DNA of 64,000 nt from Akanthomyces muscarius. Its lineage: Eukaryota > Ascomycota > Sordariomycetes > Hypocreales > Cordycipitaceae. The notes under the pieces were generated by a model. The model searched no databases. It saw only the letters and a list, made by a program, of their open reading frames with translations, and was not told the origin of the DNA. Of the stretch, positions 1-12,464 are shown piece by piece. A program made the position numbers and the translations under genes. The number at the start of each line of letters is the position of its first letter. Positions within the stretch are counted from its first letter, which is position 1. Where the stretch lies: NCBI RefSeq assembly GCF_028009165.1, contig NC_079242.1, forward strand, positions 3,472,001 through 3,536,000, written 5' to 3'.

Positions 1-3000
1 TGGCGAGCATTCCACAACCCTCCCCCCCATCTTCTGCCCTTTTTTCCTTTTCGCTCTCTCTTTGTCTCCCTTGAAACGTGTTTCAGTCTTACTTTGACGT
101 ACACACTCTGAAGCAAGCGGCCTGGTTTTTCCCCCTGCATAGGTGTATCTCTTCGAGGAGAAAAAAAGAAAGAAACCAGAAGAAAACAGTACCTTGGACA
201 CGTCCCTTGACAACGTCAGGATCGCCCAGTGGTGTACCTGATTAGGCAAACGTTGGTGACCTTGGACTATCAGCTTCCCGCCTGTGTTTTCTTTTTGAAC
301 GTCTGTGTGCCTGCAGTAGATGGTCGCGGGAGAGAGAGAGAGCGGGCGGCTGCGATGGTTTTTTTTGATAGGTTATGCAGCTAGAAAACCCTTTCTGTCC
401 AGGCACGCGATGGCCACAGGAGAGTCGGGGGATTTGCACCGCCGCCGCCCGCCACACAGACACCCACACAGAAACGCGGGGACGAAAAGGAAGGAAAAAG
501 AAAAGAAGAAACAGAGTCGCCGGAACTGGTGTGCGTGTATATATACAGTACCCCTCACTATACAGCCAAGCGGCGCCCTCCCAAAGACGGGAAAAAAGAA
601 AAGAAAAAAAAAAACGGGTGGCCAAGAAAGCCCACTCACTCGGCCGTATAAGTCATGGACCGATTGGGGGGTGGGCTTTGCAACGCCCGTTCTTTCTTTT
701 TCTTGTTCTTTTCCTGTCTACTAGAACTATATCGAGTGCGAAAAGTGATGGAATCGGCACCTATCACTTTCTCTAGTTCCTTTTTCTTCCATCTGCCCAG
801 CCGTTGTGCCTGAAGTCGTCCTCGTCAGCCCACGACGCTGCAAGCCCCCAACTGTCCGTGTGGTTGCAGCTCCCTCGCTTTCCCTCCTTGTAAAAGAAGG
901 GTCTGGAACAGAAAGAAGCGGGATATCACTGCTATTCCCAGCAGTCGATCACTCAGAGTCCCCCCCCCCCCCCCCCTCCTCCTCCAAAAATGACGACCGT
1001 CCAGGTTGCCTTCGCTTCAGCGTGACCTTCGTATGGGCGTGCGTGTTAGCTGGGCAGGGCGGGCTTGTTTTGTTGTTTTCTCAGCTATTTAGTGTGAGAA
1101 ATGAAGACTACTGCAAATCACTGACTCTACCGCATTAAAACAAACGTGTCGATTGTGCATGTTTTTGAATGTTACTCTCCGAAAAGAAGAGCATTTGCAA
1201 TTAGAATAGAGTGAAAACTTGATTGCGTGCAGCGTGGTTTGATACATGTTTCTACTCGGTCCTTGTCCATGGCCGCTTGCCCACCCCACCTGCCGAAAAA
1301 TTGCCAAAACAATGTCTCGCACTACAATTAGACTTTTCCGCCTCGTTGTAAAGTGGCAAGACCCTCTTCATTTTAAAAGTGAAAGAGAACAAGTGCCATA
1401 TCCTCTTCTTTGAGTGCGATCCGTACCGTCCGCGTTTTGCCCGGCGCTGTAGAAACTCCAATTTTATGTACAGAGTGTTCACATTTCTTTTCCCATTTGC
1501 CGGGGGAGTCCCTGCTGTCAATCAGGGGTCTCGGGCTGTCCAAACCCCAACCGTGCTCGGCCTGGATATAGAACATCTGCACAATTCTTCTTTGTCTTTC
1601 AATGTATTTGTTTCTCTCCTTGTACTACCGGTTTGTTGACGTGCATATGTTTCTGCTGCGTGCAATGTTGCACAAGTCAAGCCAGCCCGTCTTGCATGTC
1701 CGCTCCCGCTGGAGAAAGCGGGCGAGTGACGGCAGAAGGGGGGCCGAAAATATAGTAGACGACGCAGAGAATCGTTGGTGCAACAATTTCCCCCCTCGCC
1801 AACTGGCTACGTTGCCGTACCTGGTTCGGGTCCGTGTTACGCAGCGATAGTCGAACGCCGAACCGGATGCCCGTTGGACACCAGTAATGTGTCATATTTC
1901 GATACTTGCTAGTGATCAAAGGTTGCATATGACGTGTGCCTATCATTTGAGAAAACAAGACCGATATAGCACTAGATCAAATGCGCAAGCACGGTCTAGG
2001 ATTTGCAATTGGCGGACCAAGTACCCGGGTCCTGGTGCCTCATTGATATGTCACCAGTCTGGCTTGCGTCTTTTTCTATGTGGCATCATCAGTACGAGTG
2101 AGAGCGGAAGAGGGAGCGGAGTCGAGGCCACCATGTGTATGCATTGCACGTACATACGTGCATCGGCAAGACGACGGACTGCGAAGCCGTGCATGCGGGT
2201 CCCAAGCCATAATTCCACCTACTCGGTTTTGCAAGATACAGCCTGCGAGTTTTTCTTTTCTCGCTGCACGCGTGCATGGCTAGTCGCAAATCCCACTGCA
2301 ATGGTGGGTGCTGGGATGAGGCCCTCCTCCTCCATCTCCAGCCTCGTCGTCCCAAGGGCAAGGTAGCGCCTTTGTTCGCTGTACCGCTTGTCTGGTTATG
2401 GGCATGTGGCGCAAAAGAGAAGGCGTTTTGGCTGGCGGTGGCCGGCTCTCAGTCGCTGTGGCGTCCACACCAACATGGGCCTCCTGTAATTCGCGGAGAC
2501 CTCTCTGCCTCTCTCGTAGCGGCCTGCTCATGGCTCATGGCTTGATCCCCCTCCCACATCAGCAATGTGAGATTTTTCGCCTGGATTTCCGTTCTGTCTC
2601 TTTTGAGATGACGGGCAGGCCCCACGCAACCACCACCCCATTGTTAGTCGCTTGTACTAATGCTAGCGTGAGCCTCCGGTTGGTCCATCGCTTGCGCTAG
2701 ACAGGGGATTCCTGATGCGAATTGTGATCTCTCTCTTTTTCTCTCCCACTAGCCCTCGATGGTGGATTCTGGCGCAATGCAACGCAAGCCATTCGATTTT
2801 TCCGGTCCGCCTGCCTGGTGTTCGTGTTTGGCCAAGAGGCTGCTGCCCATTCTTCTCTTTTGTCTACTTTGCGACATTTATCAAATTTGAAAACTGCGGA
2901 AAATGTCACCGAGGGCCTGTCATAGATCTCCATAGGCGCTGGGTAAGACTTGCATTGTCTAGGGTTTGTCCCACAGCAGTCCGATCGCTGCTTTCCTCGG

Positions 3001-6000
3001 TTTTTCGGGGATCGTCATTGGGGCTGTATAATTGCGGCTGCGATACCCTCGGCCACCTACTGTTACTCCGCACAATGATAAAATACTGGAGAGAGTTACG
3101 GGCCTACCCTTTTGTCTGTGTGCGGAAAACCAACTAGGACCATAGCCGTTCATGATCGCATGCGCATGCAGCGGATAATGCTGCTGCGTAGGTGACTCCC
3201 CTGGGCACCTCTCAAGCAAAGGTGGCCTATAGGGGCAGGAAGCCTCTGAAAGGCAGCCTAAGTTCGCTAATCAGTGTCTAATTAGGCTGCCGTCGGCGTT
3301 GGCTCATTGTCTTTGGAAGCTGTCCCGTGGCGTGAATGTGTGGTCAGTTGTGAATTGTTGCCACGCATGTGATTTCTCCCTGTTCCCGATGCAGTCACTA
3401 GTTGACGCTGAATCAGTTTTGAGGATCGCAATACAACGGTTCTTGGATGCCGATGTCTCGCTGCAGGCGTAATCATTTTGTCAAGAAGTCATGGTTCACT
3501 TGCTCGCCCTCAAAGACTTTCCAGGCTGTGCCGAGATAACCCGCAGCGTGCTGCCCTCTGTGACAAGCACAGCATTCACCTGCCCACACCGGCCGGGGTT
3601 ACTATGAAAGACAGACGAAGAGCCACAATGGCTGAGAAGGGCTTCGTGTATTGGCTCGTCATAGACTCGGCTCCCACCGAACCGGATACTGGGGCCTGGT
3701 CTCCCCGGGACCCAGCAACGTTTCCCCCTACCTTGTACGGACAGGGACCGCGCAGCTACCTTGTCCTGCCCACAAGTTGTTGTCCGGTTAATACACCTAC
3801 TGGCTGCTGACCTGGCATGGATATTAGTTAATATATTTTTGTGCGTTCGCGACGAATGTGGATGTCAACATGGACGCACACGACGCCAGGAGCCGGGCTC
3901 CTGGTCCCCAATCCGCAGTCTACATGGCACAATTGACATCATGCTGGGCCTGCTGTCACGTATATTGTTTGAAGATGATTGCCAATAAATTAATCAAGAC
4001 CGGGAGGCGCAACGTTGACATCCGGGGCTAGCATTGCGTCGCTAGCTGGCTGGTTCCCTATCGCGCACACACGGGAAATCCTGCCTATTTTTGTCGCACG
4101 GGATCTGTCTCGGCCATTTAGTCAACGGCCACCGAACTAAAACCGTAAGCGGCCAAATGCTCCTGGGTTGAGAGAGACAAAGATTGACACGCCACATTGG
4201 GAGAATGATGCCATCTTTGAGTCATGTGATTTGCAGTTGCTAATTCGAGCGTATCAGTCAGTAGTGAGCGGCAGCCAAGATCAAGCCATTCAGCTCATCG
4301 AGGATTGTGAGGGTGGGATGAAAGGATCTGCCGCCAATTATGCAGCAAGTCTGCCACACTGCTGCGCAATGGGTCGAGCGGGCATCCAACAGAATTTGGA
4401 ATAGAGGGAGAGAACCGATAGCAGCTGTGCAACTTTTCCCACCAGGTGGCCACCAGCCCAGGACGGCGTACTGAGCAGGAACGATAGCCCGTGAGCCATC
4501 CACCCACGTTCTCGGAGCGAGTAGCAGCCAATGTAGGCGACATATCATATTTTGGTGAGAGGGTGCGCCTAGCACCCAATCAGGCAAATTCAAAACTGCA
4601 AGCTAGCAGCACCATGTTATGGGGCAGTGGCTACTCACTTGGGTGGCCTACTGGTAGCTGATGAATTGAAGTAGTGCGTCGAGCAATGACAAGGCTCTGG
4701 ACGTCCGTGGGAGAACATATCAAATTGACTCTTCTGAGGAAATTGACGTCTCATCGTGATTGACTGCAGCTGGCGTTGTTGAGCAAGCCACATACCGTCA
4801 ATCACCACAGCTAGGCGATTTAGGCTGTGGTCGAGGCGTCGTGTGGTGTGCCTCCTCTCCAAATACCCGGGCCGTGGTGGGCACCACAATCCTGACCCAA
4901 TTGGCTGTTCAGGCTGCACGTCCCGTGCCAGGGCGACAGAGCTGAGCCAGCTGGACGGGATTGCCACTGGAGCCGCCGCTGCAAGCCACAATGGCTCTGG
5001 TCTGCTGGATGCTCTGATGTGTGCCATACTGAGTACTCCGGCCTGTGGCGCCATGCAACCACCACCGAGCCAGCGGAGGGAGCTGAGACCCTCCCTCTGC
5101 CAGCGAGGCCTCACCTCACCAGGAAACCGGACGAGCCAATCAATGGCCCATGTCCGAGGAAATTCGGCCAAGCCGTTGACTGCCACATGAATGTCGCTGC
5201 TAGTCATTCATTTGCTCTCCACGATCTAACAACAGCGGCGTTGTGCTGCTCCGTATCCGCTTGGCATGGCGGGTAGATTTTGTCATTTCTTTTGTGCCTG
5301 GCATCAAACTCAATTCTATGGCGCTGGCTGCTTTGGGAGCTAGTCGCCCTTTTAGCTCGCCTTCTCTAGGCATGGATTGACAAAGGGCGAAAAGAGAGCA
5401 CTACGCCGTCGTCGATGTTTCTTGCCATGTCATAGAAACAGAGTCGCGTTCTCATGGGTACGACGCTGTGGCTGTCTGGCGACCTGTACATGACGCGGGT
5501 AGTCTAATACCGGTGCAATGGGCCTCCGAGTCAAATTACCCCAAGAATTGCAACTGTGACGCCTCTTGCAAGGTGATATATATTGTGAGCAAAAGGAACG
5601 GGTCATTTTGTAAACCCGTCAAACGGGTGCCTCTACCTATCTGCTCTCGTTTAGATGCGAAGCGGGTAAGGCCGTTTGACGGGACGCTGTTGGAAATGAC
5701 CCCTCCTTCAGACGTTGCGGCGTGAACGCTGTAGAATGCAACTGCCCCTTGTGATTGTGACTGAACATATATCGATGCTGTTGTACATGCCTTGAGGCTG
5801 CATTTGGAGGTTGTGGCTGTCAATTGTTCGTACAGGCGCATCTACTTGCCTGGCGCATCACATTGACACTCGCAGGCGCTCTTGAGCCTGGCTCGCGCGG
5901 CCCAGTCTTAACCGTGCTCCGTACGGCCTCTGATCTACCAGCACGGATTAGCTTGTTGCCCAGTAATCGCAATTGTCTGATGAGGTCTACGCATTAGACT

Positions 6001-8700
6001 CTGCTGGATTGGAGAGACCTGTCTCTCGCGAACAATTGAAGTTGTTCCCATCAATTGCTTCTACTGAACGGAAAGCAGCAATTCCGCGCCCGTGGCGCTG
6101 CTGGCCTGTTCATGAAATTTTCCAACCAGAGCTTTACCAGTTACCTCTAGTTAGTTGGCGACCGCTGGCTAGTCAGCCCTCTGGCGGTGCCCCGCGGGCG
6201 CGCCGACCCTTTGCTTGGTAGTGACGGCAGCGGCCGCTTGTGTGATGGGGGACGAAGCCCATTGCAGCGGGATCTAGGCACCTACGCATCCCTGATCCTG
6301 AAGTGTGCCACACCTAGAGTTGGGCTGTGCAGCTGGACACAGGAGGGCATGTTACCTACATGTTACAAGTGACAAGACTTTTTGAGGCGGCCTCGACGCG
6401 GTATCCCTGCGGAGCCCACTTGCCGTTGCTGATGAATGGAGTCTTGCTGGGTATTACGGGCACCGCAGAGGCACAGCTTCCACCAATGTTCCCAGCATCC
6501 GAAGAGAGTAACAATGATTCAAGCCAGTGGACAGCACGAGGAGAGTCTGCGGCGGAAACCGTCGTGAGCGAAGCGTGATTCGCACAAAGCTGATGGTGAC
6601 CGTCAATCGGTGCAAGCCACCCGGCTCATCGCGCGGACGAGATTGCTTACCCAGAGACTTGGTATTTAGAGGGGCGCCCAGAATTCGCTGTACTGGATGG
6701 CGCGGCTACAGCAAAGCTGGCTGCATAAGCGCCACTTTAAGAGCAGCCAAAACTCTCTCCCCAGAGTGGTGGCTGAGTGTGTGAGAGAAGAAGCCTAAGC
6801 CCAACTGGGCAATGACCTTTGCAGCCAGCTTGCCAGCTGCCCGCCTACCAGGATTGCTAGGATGCTAGTATGCTAGGAGAATGGCGCACGTACTCCGTCC
6901 GTACAAAGCTAGGTGATCAGTTGGCACGCCGATCCCGTCCCGACTGTCTGGATGCCGTGGCAGCGATTGGCCAGTAAATCCGCGTCTTGCAGCTTATAGG
7001 CTTTGTCAGACACAAATAATTCGAATCACCCACACCGACGGCACTTGTGATGCGAACCACATGATGGAACGTATCGGGTTCTGGGGATTTGAGCTGCTTG
7101 CGGAACCAGACAGGCAAAGTCTTGTGGCAGAACGAGCATATGGCAATGACTGGCTGACCGCAACGACGCTCCTGGGTACACCTCGGAATTATAGGGCTCG
7201 TACAACTGTCGTGGAGGGCGGTACCAGTGTATGTTCCGCGGGGTGCTAGCTATATTCAACCCTCGTGCTAGGCCCTTGAGTTAGTATCATGAATAGAACA
7301 CGGACAGTGAGGACTATGTATGCGGTGTCTGGCACTATGAGCTGGCCAATATGCGGGACAGTGTCGTGTTGTTCTAACTTGTGTTGGCGCGGGTGACGAG
7401 ACGGCACAGCGCCACTTGGAAAACGGTGGAATCGGCCTAGCAGCAACGGGCAGCGTCCACAGGCGGGTGGCACTGGTTGTTTCGTGCGCCCCAAGTGGGC
7501 AAAGAGACAAATTCAGATTCGAGGTCAAAGAATAATCTGGCGGGGCTTGGAACAGGCAGAGGCTGCCAAGCGGGATTCGAGAAAAGATGATTCATAGCAG
7601 CTGGTACGGTCTCGAGAATCACGATATTTGGATAGTGATGAAATTTCTGATAGTCAATGGCAGGGCGTCGAGGGTGGACGCCGCCAATGCAGACGAGCTC
7701 TCTTCCGGTCTCCACGGATGTACGGTGCAGCAGCTGCGGCGGCGACGGCGGTGCAGCCCACCATCGAGGTGCATGAGGCTGGCGTTCCGGACCCGGGAGG
7801 GACGCGGGATAATGCCATACTGGTAAAGCTATCAGCATAGTATTTAGTGCCTGTCATGAGGCAAGTGGGCGTTATTAGCAAGGTCGAGCAGGTGGAGGGC
7901 CAAAGTGAGAGACGGGATGTGCTACGGACCTGATTCATGGCTCGGACGCAGGCCCTGTGCCGCTAGGATTTCTGGCAGAATATGACAGGTTTTCCGAGCC
8001 GGAGGGGGCCAGCTGCATTAGAGTCTCCAGATTCAGCTGTCCCGTTCAACTGCGGATAAAGGCACTCGGCGGTGGCGATTGGCTCGAACATTGGGTAGCA
8101 GCAAGACAGTGGCTTTTTTGTCTGTTTGCAGGCTTGCTGGACAACGCGAGAAAGCGAGCCGATGAGGCCGGCATGTTGACATTGTGTTATGCAGGGCAGA
8201 TGAGGACGATGAGATGCAGAGATGCCAGTGGGATGCTCGAGCCGTGCGACTGGCATAGCACAGACGATGCAGTGTTGCCCAGTGCAGCGATGTGGTGCAG
8301 CACGCAGGTGGCGATGGTGCAGCCAGCATGAGATGGACAGGCGGGACTGGAATGAGGCTGAAGGGGAACCAGGCAGTCGTACTGGCAATACAGCGCACAC
8401 AGGCAGCTGCGGCGCCCTGGGGAGAGCGTTGTAGGGAGGTTCATGGCGCTGGAAGGTGAGTGCTGGAAGGTGGCTGAAGAGCCCTGGAACAGCCACTTCA
8501 GGGAGCCGGGGACCGCTGTAGGCAGCTGTTGGCAGTGGCTGGCAGCGGCTGGAAGCTGCAAGGCCACGGCAGCATTGAGACACGCAAGATCCTCTGCATC
8601 AGTATCCATGGCCCATGTTGTTATTGCTGCTAAATTTACCAGTACTGTTACTGATACTCAGCAGTGAGTAAAAACCAGCACACACCTCGATACGTTGTCG
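1..8700. other. Gene desert, no supported gene
   Basis: I see no conserved coding sequence on either strand. Open frames here are short or of biased composition (for example the minus-strand frames at 4635-5207 and 7963-8583), and none resembles a known family or chains through plausible splice sites. The stretch holds homopolymers (17 C at 960-976) and purine- or pyrimidine-rich patches in the first 1 kb. Around 8.3-8.6 kb there is a CAGCTGG-like low-complexity patch. A non-coding transcript or very small gene cannot be excluded by eye. Confidence 0.6.
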
Positions 8701-8768
8701 CAATGTACCACCTGCTGGCCAGCCCTCGGTGTTGCTCTGTTCTGGTCTACCAGTAGGTACGCCGTAGA

Positions 8769-8784
8769 TACCTAGGTACCTAGG
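8769..8784. repeat. Tandem palindrome TACCTAGGTACCTAGG
   Basis: Two copies of the 8-mer TACCTAGG form overlapping palindromes. Related TAGGTA strings recur in other intergenic stretches of this window, near 35.48, 46.33 and 50.73 kb. No function can be assigned from sequence. Confidence 0.6.
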
Positions 8785-9124
8785 CAGACTTGGCTCGACA
8801 GTCCTTTTCGTACTCGTCACCCCTCCCATCTGCCACAGCCTCAACGCCAACGCAACACTGCAATGATACTCGTCTCTTTTCCGTTATGCAATGCCTCTTA
8901 TTATCATCATCATTTTACCAGTGCAAAGTAGTCAACTTGTCATCTGGCCCGAATTGTCGGTTCCACCACACACACACCTCTGGCCCCTGCCAAAAATAAG
9001 TTGGCCCCGCATAGATCCCGGTGCTGCTAGGTGCTAGCCTAGCGTCACCCCGCCCGGCTACTTTAACCACACGCCACGCCCCTTGTCCAGCCAAAGCCAA
9101 ACCACGGACGTTGACCACGACTGG

Positions 9125-9165
9125 ACACACACACACACACCACACACACCACACCACACCACACC
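9125..9165. repeat. CA-rich microsatellite
   Basis: An imperfect run of AC dinucleotides changes into ACACC pentamers, upstream of the C2H2 gene. It is a simple-sequence repeat, probably length-variable between strains. Confidence 0.85.
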
Positions 9166-11027
9166 TTGCGCTGCCTCTTCTCTTGCAATTGCTTTCCCCA
9201 TCCGCTCTCCCTTGTCCTGATTTTGGCCGTCTCTGCGCCCATTGGACTCATCGTCGCCCGCTGCCCTGGCCGTGTTGCTCTGATCTCTCTCTGTGTGGCG
9301 CCTCTCTCCCATCGCCGTCCGTCGGCCTCACCATCTTGACTGATCTGCCACGCTCGGTCGGTCTGGTCCCCTCACTATTCAAAGACACGCATTAAACGGC
9401 ACGATGCTATCTAGCTTTGTTTGCCAGCTCAATGCCATCACTGCCAGACGGTCCGAAAGGTCATTTCCCAACCCATGCGTGCCAGGCGCCTCTTGACGGC
9501 TCGAGACGGCCCCGAGATATCATGACTGACAGAGCTGCTCCAAGCCCGGCCCGCCCATCCACTCATTTCGGGGCAGCGTGATATCCCCATCAACCCGTCA
9601 CGCCCGTGAGGCTTTCCAACGTCTGCTCGGCTCCTCTTTTGTGCCCGCCGGAATCAATTGTCCCGGCAGTCTGACCTTTGTCCTCCACGACGCCTCGCAT
9701 CCACACAGGCCCAGCCACAAGCCTCTTCTCCCTTGGACCCTTTCTGGCCACAGCTGCCCAGAACCCGCCGCAAAGAGCCCGTTTTTGGGTGGCTGCCTCC
9801 TCCATCAGGTAGCGGGGTGCTTGGCCTCTGACGCCAAAACGGGACGACTTGTCCAGCCAAATGTCTCGGTCCACCGACCTGCTAGTCCATCACTTTGTCT
9901 TGCTCCATCGAGGCTGGCTCCCACCCCAAGAGGTACTTGTCTCGACGCCGCCGCCTCTAGCTCTCTACAAGTCACTGCGCTCAGTCGCGCGATTAGCAGA
10001 CGCAGATGACAGGTCGAAAGACTGGTCTCTTTCCCAGCTGTCCCAAGTTACCAAGTACAATGGGCTCCGCATCTGTCTGTGAGCGCCGGTACCTTGCGGT
10101 CCCATCTTGGCCTTGGCAGTGCTGTTCCCGCAAGATCCTCTTGTTGCTCAGTACTCTTCCTTTCTCCACGCCCCTCCCCGACTACTTACCTGCTAGCACC
10201 ATAGCCATGGCCTTTTCGATCCATCCTCGGGTCTTCTGTGCCATTCTTCGTGCGTACTAACAAGCCCAGCCCGCGACTCACCCGCTCAGCTCCCAGCCTG
10301 GCTCGGCCAGCGACCTCGATCGCAACTCGTCCCACCTTCCTACCCACACCTGCTCTCTCTCTGAGGCAGAGTGGGCAATACGTCCGTGCCCTCTCTCTCA
10401 TCCGTTACACACCACACCCTGGGCTCCTCCCACGCCTCTCCCACACTCATGGCCTTCAACGCCGGAATCTCATCACACGCCCCAGACCCTCTCGCCTCAG
10501 ATACCACCTCAACAAAGACGTGAATGGGTGCTGCGCATCGCAAACCCACCCGGCCGCGATGGAACCTGAGCCTGACCCCCCGGTGGTTGAAAAACAGCCA
10601 CAGCTTGCCTCTGGTCTAATGCAGGCCTGCTCTGAGCCAAGATCTCCGACCCAGAATCCTGGTCCACTCCCTTGTCCTAAAACTTACACCACTGCGTCTG
10701 TGTCTCTTAATCACTCTACACCTGAATGCTTGCTCTGCAGCCTCGCCGCATACTTAACCCCCTCATCCACCACCTCCATGTCCCCGTCTCTGCAAAGCAT
10801 CTCGAACATATATACCCTCAGGCCCTCCGCCCTTCTTCACATCGTCTTCCTTACTTCATTCTTTCATCATAAGCAAAAGGCCCTTTACAACAATACTTGC
10901 ATACTGCAAAGCATCGTCATTCACGCTTCTACTGCCTGCTTGCTTTGCCTTGCTCGCCTCTTGGCCTCTCTTGTATATCAACATATTTGGTCTTGCTTCT
11001 ATGAGCATCATCAATAACTCTCATACA

Positions 11028-12464
11028 ATGGCACTCACTGCTCAACCTGCCACGCATCCCAACTGGGGTCGCTGGCCGCAGAACATGCCCAACGACTTCA
11101 ACATGATGGACGGTCAGGGCTACTTGCCTTACGACGCGCGCGGCCCTCCTGCTCCTCAGATGCAACACCAGCAGCCGCAACGCCACATGGCTCACTATGT
11201 CGTTGGCCCGGCTTACCACTCGCAACAGGCGCCTCCCACGTTCACTACTCCTCAGTATCAGGCTCCTCCCGCTTTCCAATATGTGCCTTATCACAGCCCG
11301 TCGCCAACTTCGCCCGTTGGCTCGCCATTCCACAATGAATATCAGGAGCGTCAACTGCCCCAGCTTGACCAGGGCCGCATGATCTTTCAGCGCGACTCCA
11401 AGTCTCTTCACGATATGCAAATTCCTTCGCCTTCCACTCGCAGCGACTCTCTGGCGTCCAACAGCCGCTCTTCCGTTTCCTCGCACCCTACTGCCAACGC
11501 CAAGACGATTACGTACAACGAGACCATCAACCCTGGAGACAGAGTCAACTTCGAGACCGAAGTCGACGAGCTCATGAAGGCTATCCAGAGAAAGAAGGCC
11601 GAGGCCAACATGGAGGCTTCTCAGGGCCCTACTCCTGCTCATACCCCACGTGCTGACCACACTGAACCTTCCACTCCCGGAAGCATCACCGCACCTGCTG
11701 AGAGCAAGCCAAAGAAGAAGTGGGTTTGCGATGGCCCCAGCTGCAACAAGAGCTTCGTACAGAAGACTCATCTGGACATCCACCGCCGCACACACACCGG
11801 CGCCAAGCCCTACGTCTGCACCAAGGAGAATTGTGGCCTCACCTTCTCTCAGCGAGGTAACCTCAAGACGCACATGCGCCGCCACACTGGCGAGAAGCCT
11901 TTTTCCTGCCGTCTGTGCGGAAAGACCTTTGCTCAGCGAGGCAATGTCCGCTCCCACGAGGAGACGCACAAGGGTATGAAGCCCTTTGTCTGCAAGCTCG
12001 ATGACTGCAACAAAACTTTCTCCCAACTCGGAAATATGAAGACGCACCAGAACAACTTCCACAAGGACACCATCAAGAGACTCATTCCCATGTTTGCCAC
12101 GTTCGCCGCTGAGGGCGATATTCCCGAGGAGTACCAAGAACTTTTTGAGTACTTCAACGAGCATTACAAGAACAGCAACAAGGGTGTCAAGGGCCGTGGC
12201 AAGGCACGCACCGTCGCCGCCCGCAAGCCCAAGGGTCAACCCCGATCCCAGAGCCTCTCTGGCGCTGTTCAGCAGCAGCCTTTGCCTCAAATTCCCCGAC
12301 ACCACAGCCTGTCTGCCTACGACCTGACCAGCCAGGCCACCGCTCCCGGCATGGCAAGTATCCCCAGAACGCACAATCCGGAGTACACCATGTTCGACCA
12401 GGCAGATGTTCTCTACGAGGACGAGCACGGTCACCACATGAGCTTTACCGACCGCCTGTACTAA
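11028..12464 (+). CDS. C2H2 zinc-finger transcription factor (Azf1-like)
   Basis: Single-exon gene of 478 aa. The first ~230 residues are a low-complexity region rich in Pro, Gln, Tyr and Ser, typical of a fungal activation or regulatory domain. A basic KPKKK patch (possible nuclear localisation signal) then precedes four consecutive C2H2 fingers at residues ~232-345. Visible finger and linker motifs include CDGPSCNKSF, HTGAKPYVC, HTGEKPFSC and CKLDDCNKTF. The C-terminal tail is basic, then Gln/Pro-rich. The finger arrangement resembles the Azf1-type regulators of sordariomycetes; that orthology is inference, and no target can be read from sequence. I chose ATG 11028 (ACAATGG context) over an in-frame ATG at 11001, which has a poor context; a 487-aa form remains possible. 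A long open frame on the opposite strand is a codon-bias shadow. Confidence 0.9.
   Translation: MALTAQPATHPNWGRWPQNMPNDFNMMDGQGYLPYDARGPPAPQMQHQQPQRHMAHYVVGPAYHSQQAPPTFTTPQYQAPPAFQYVPYHSPSPTSPVGSPFHNEYQERQLPQLDQGRMIFQRDSKSLHDMQIPSPSTRSDSLASNSRSSVSSHPTANAKTITYNETINPGDRVNFETEVDELMKAIQRKKAEANMEASQGPTPAHTPRADHTEPSTPGSITAPAESKPKKKWVCDGPSCNKSFVQKTHLDIHRRTHTGAKPYVCTKENCGLTFSQRGNLKTHMRRHTGEKPFSCRLCGKTFAQRGNVRSHEETHKGMKPFVCKLDDCNKTFSQLGNMKTHQNNFHKDTIKRLIPMFATFAAEGDIPEEYQELFEYFNEHYKNSNKGVKGRGKARTVAARKPKGQPRSQSLSGAVQQQPLPQIPRHHSLSAYDLTSQATAPGMASIPRTHNPEYTMFDQADVLYEDEHGHHMSFTDRLY

Larger units (their letters stand above)
8701..11027 (+). promoter_or_regulatory. Probable long promoter / 5' leader of the C2H2 factor gene
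   Basis: This stretch is rich in CT and CA on the plus strand and leads directly into the zinc-finger gene. It includes a CA-rich microsatellite (9125-9165), a palindromic TACCTAGGTACCTAGG at 8769-8784 and long C/T runs from about 10.1 kb to the start codon. A 259-codon open frame at 10238-11017 is proline/serine/leucine-rich and unlike any family I know, so I treat it as leader. CT-rich tracts just upstream of start sites are common in filamentous fungal promoters. The transcription start is inferred, not seen. Confidence 0.4.

Noticed and set aside
4635..5207. 190-codon minus-strand frame in the first desert
   Set aside because: No domain or repeat is recognised, Trp/Arg content is erratic, and there are no supporting splice or promoter signals.
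7963..8583. 206-codon minus-strand frame
   Set aside because: Cys/Pro/His-rich translation of the CAGCTGG low-complexity patch. Three overlapping frames are open at once, which points to composition rather than coding.
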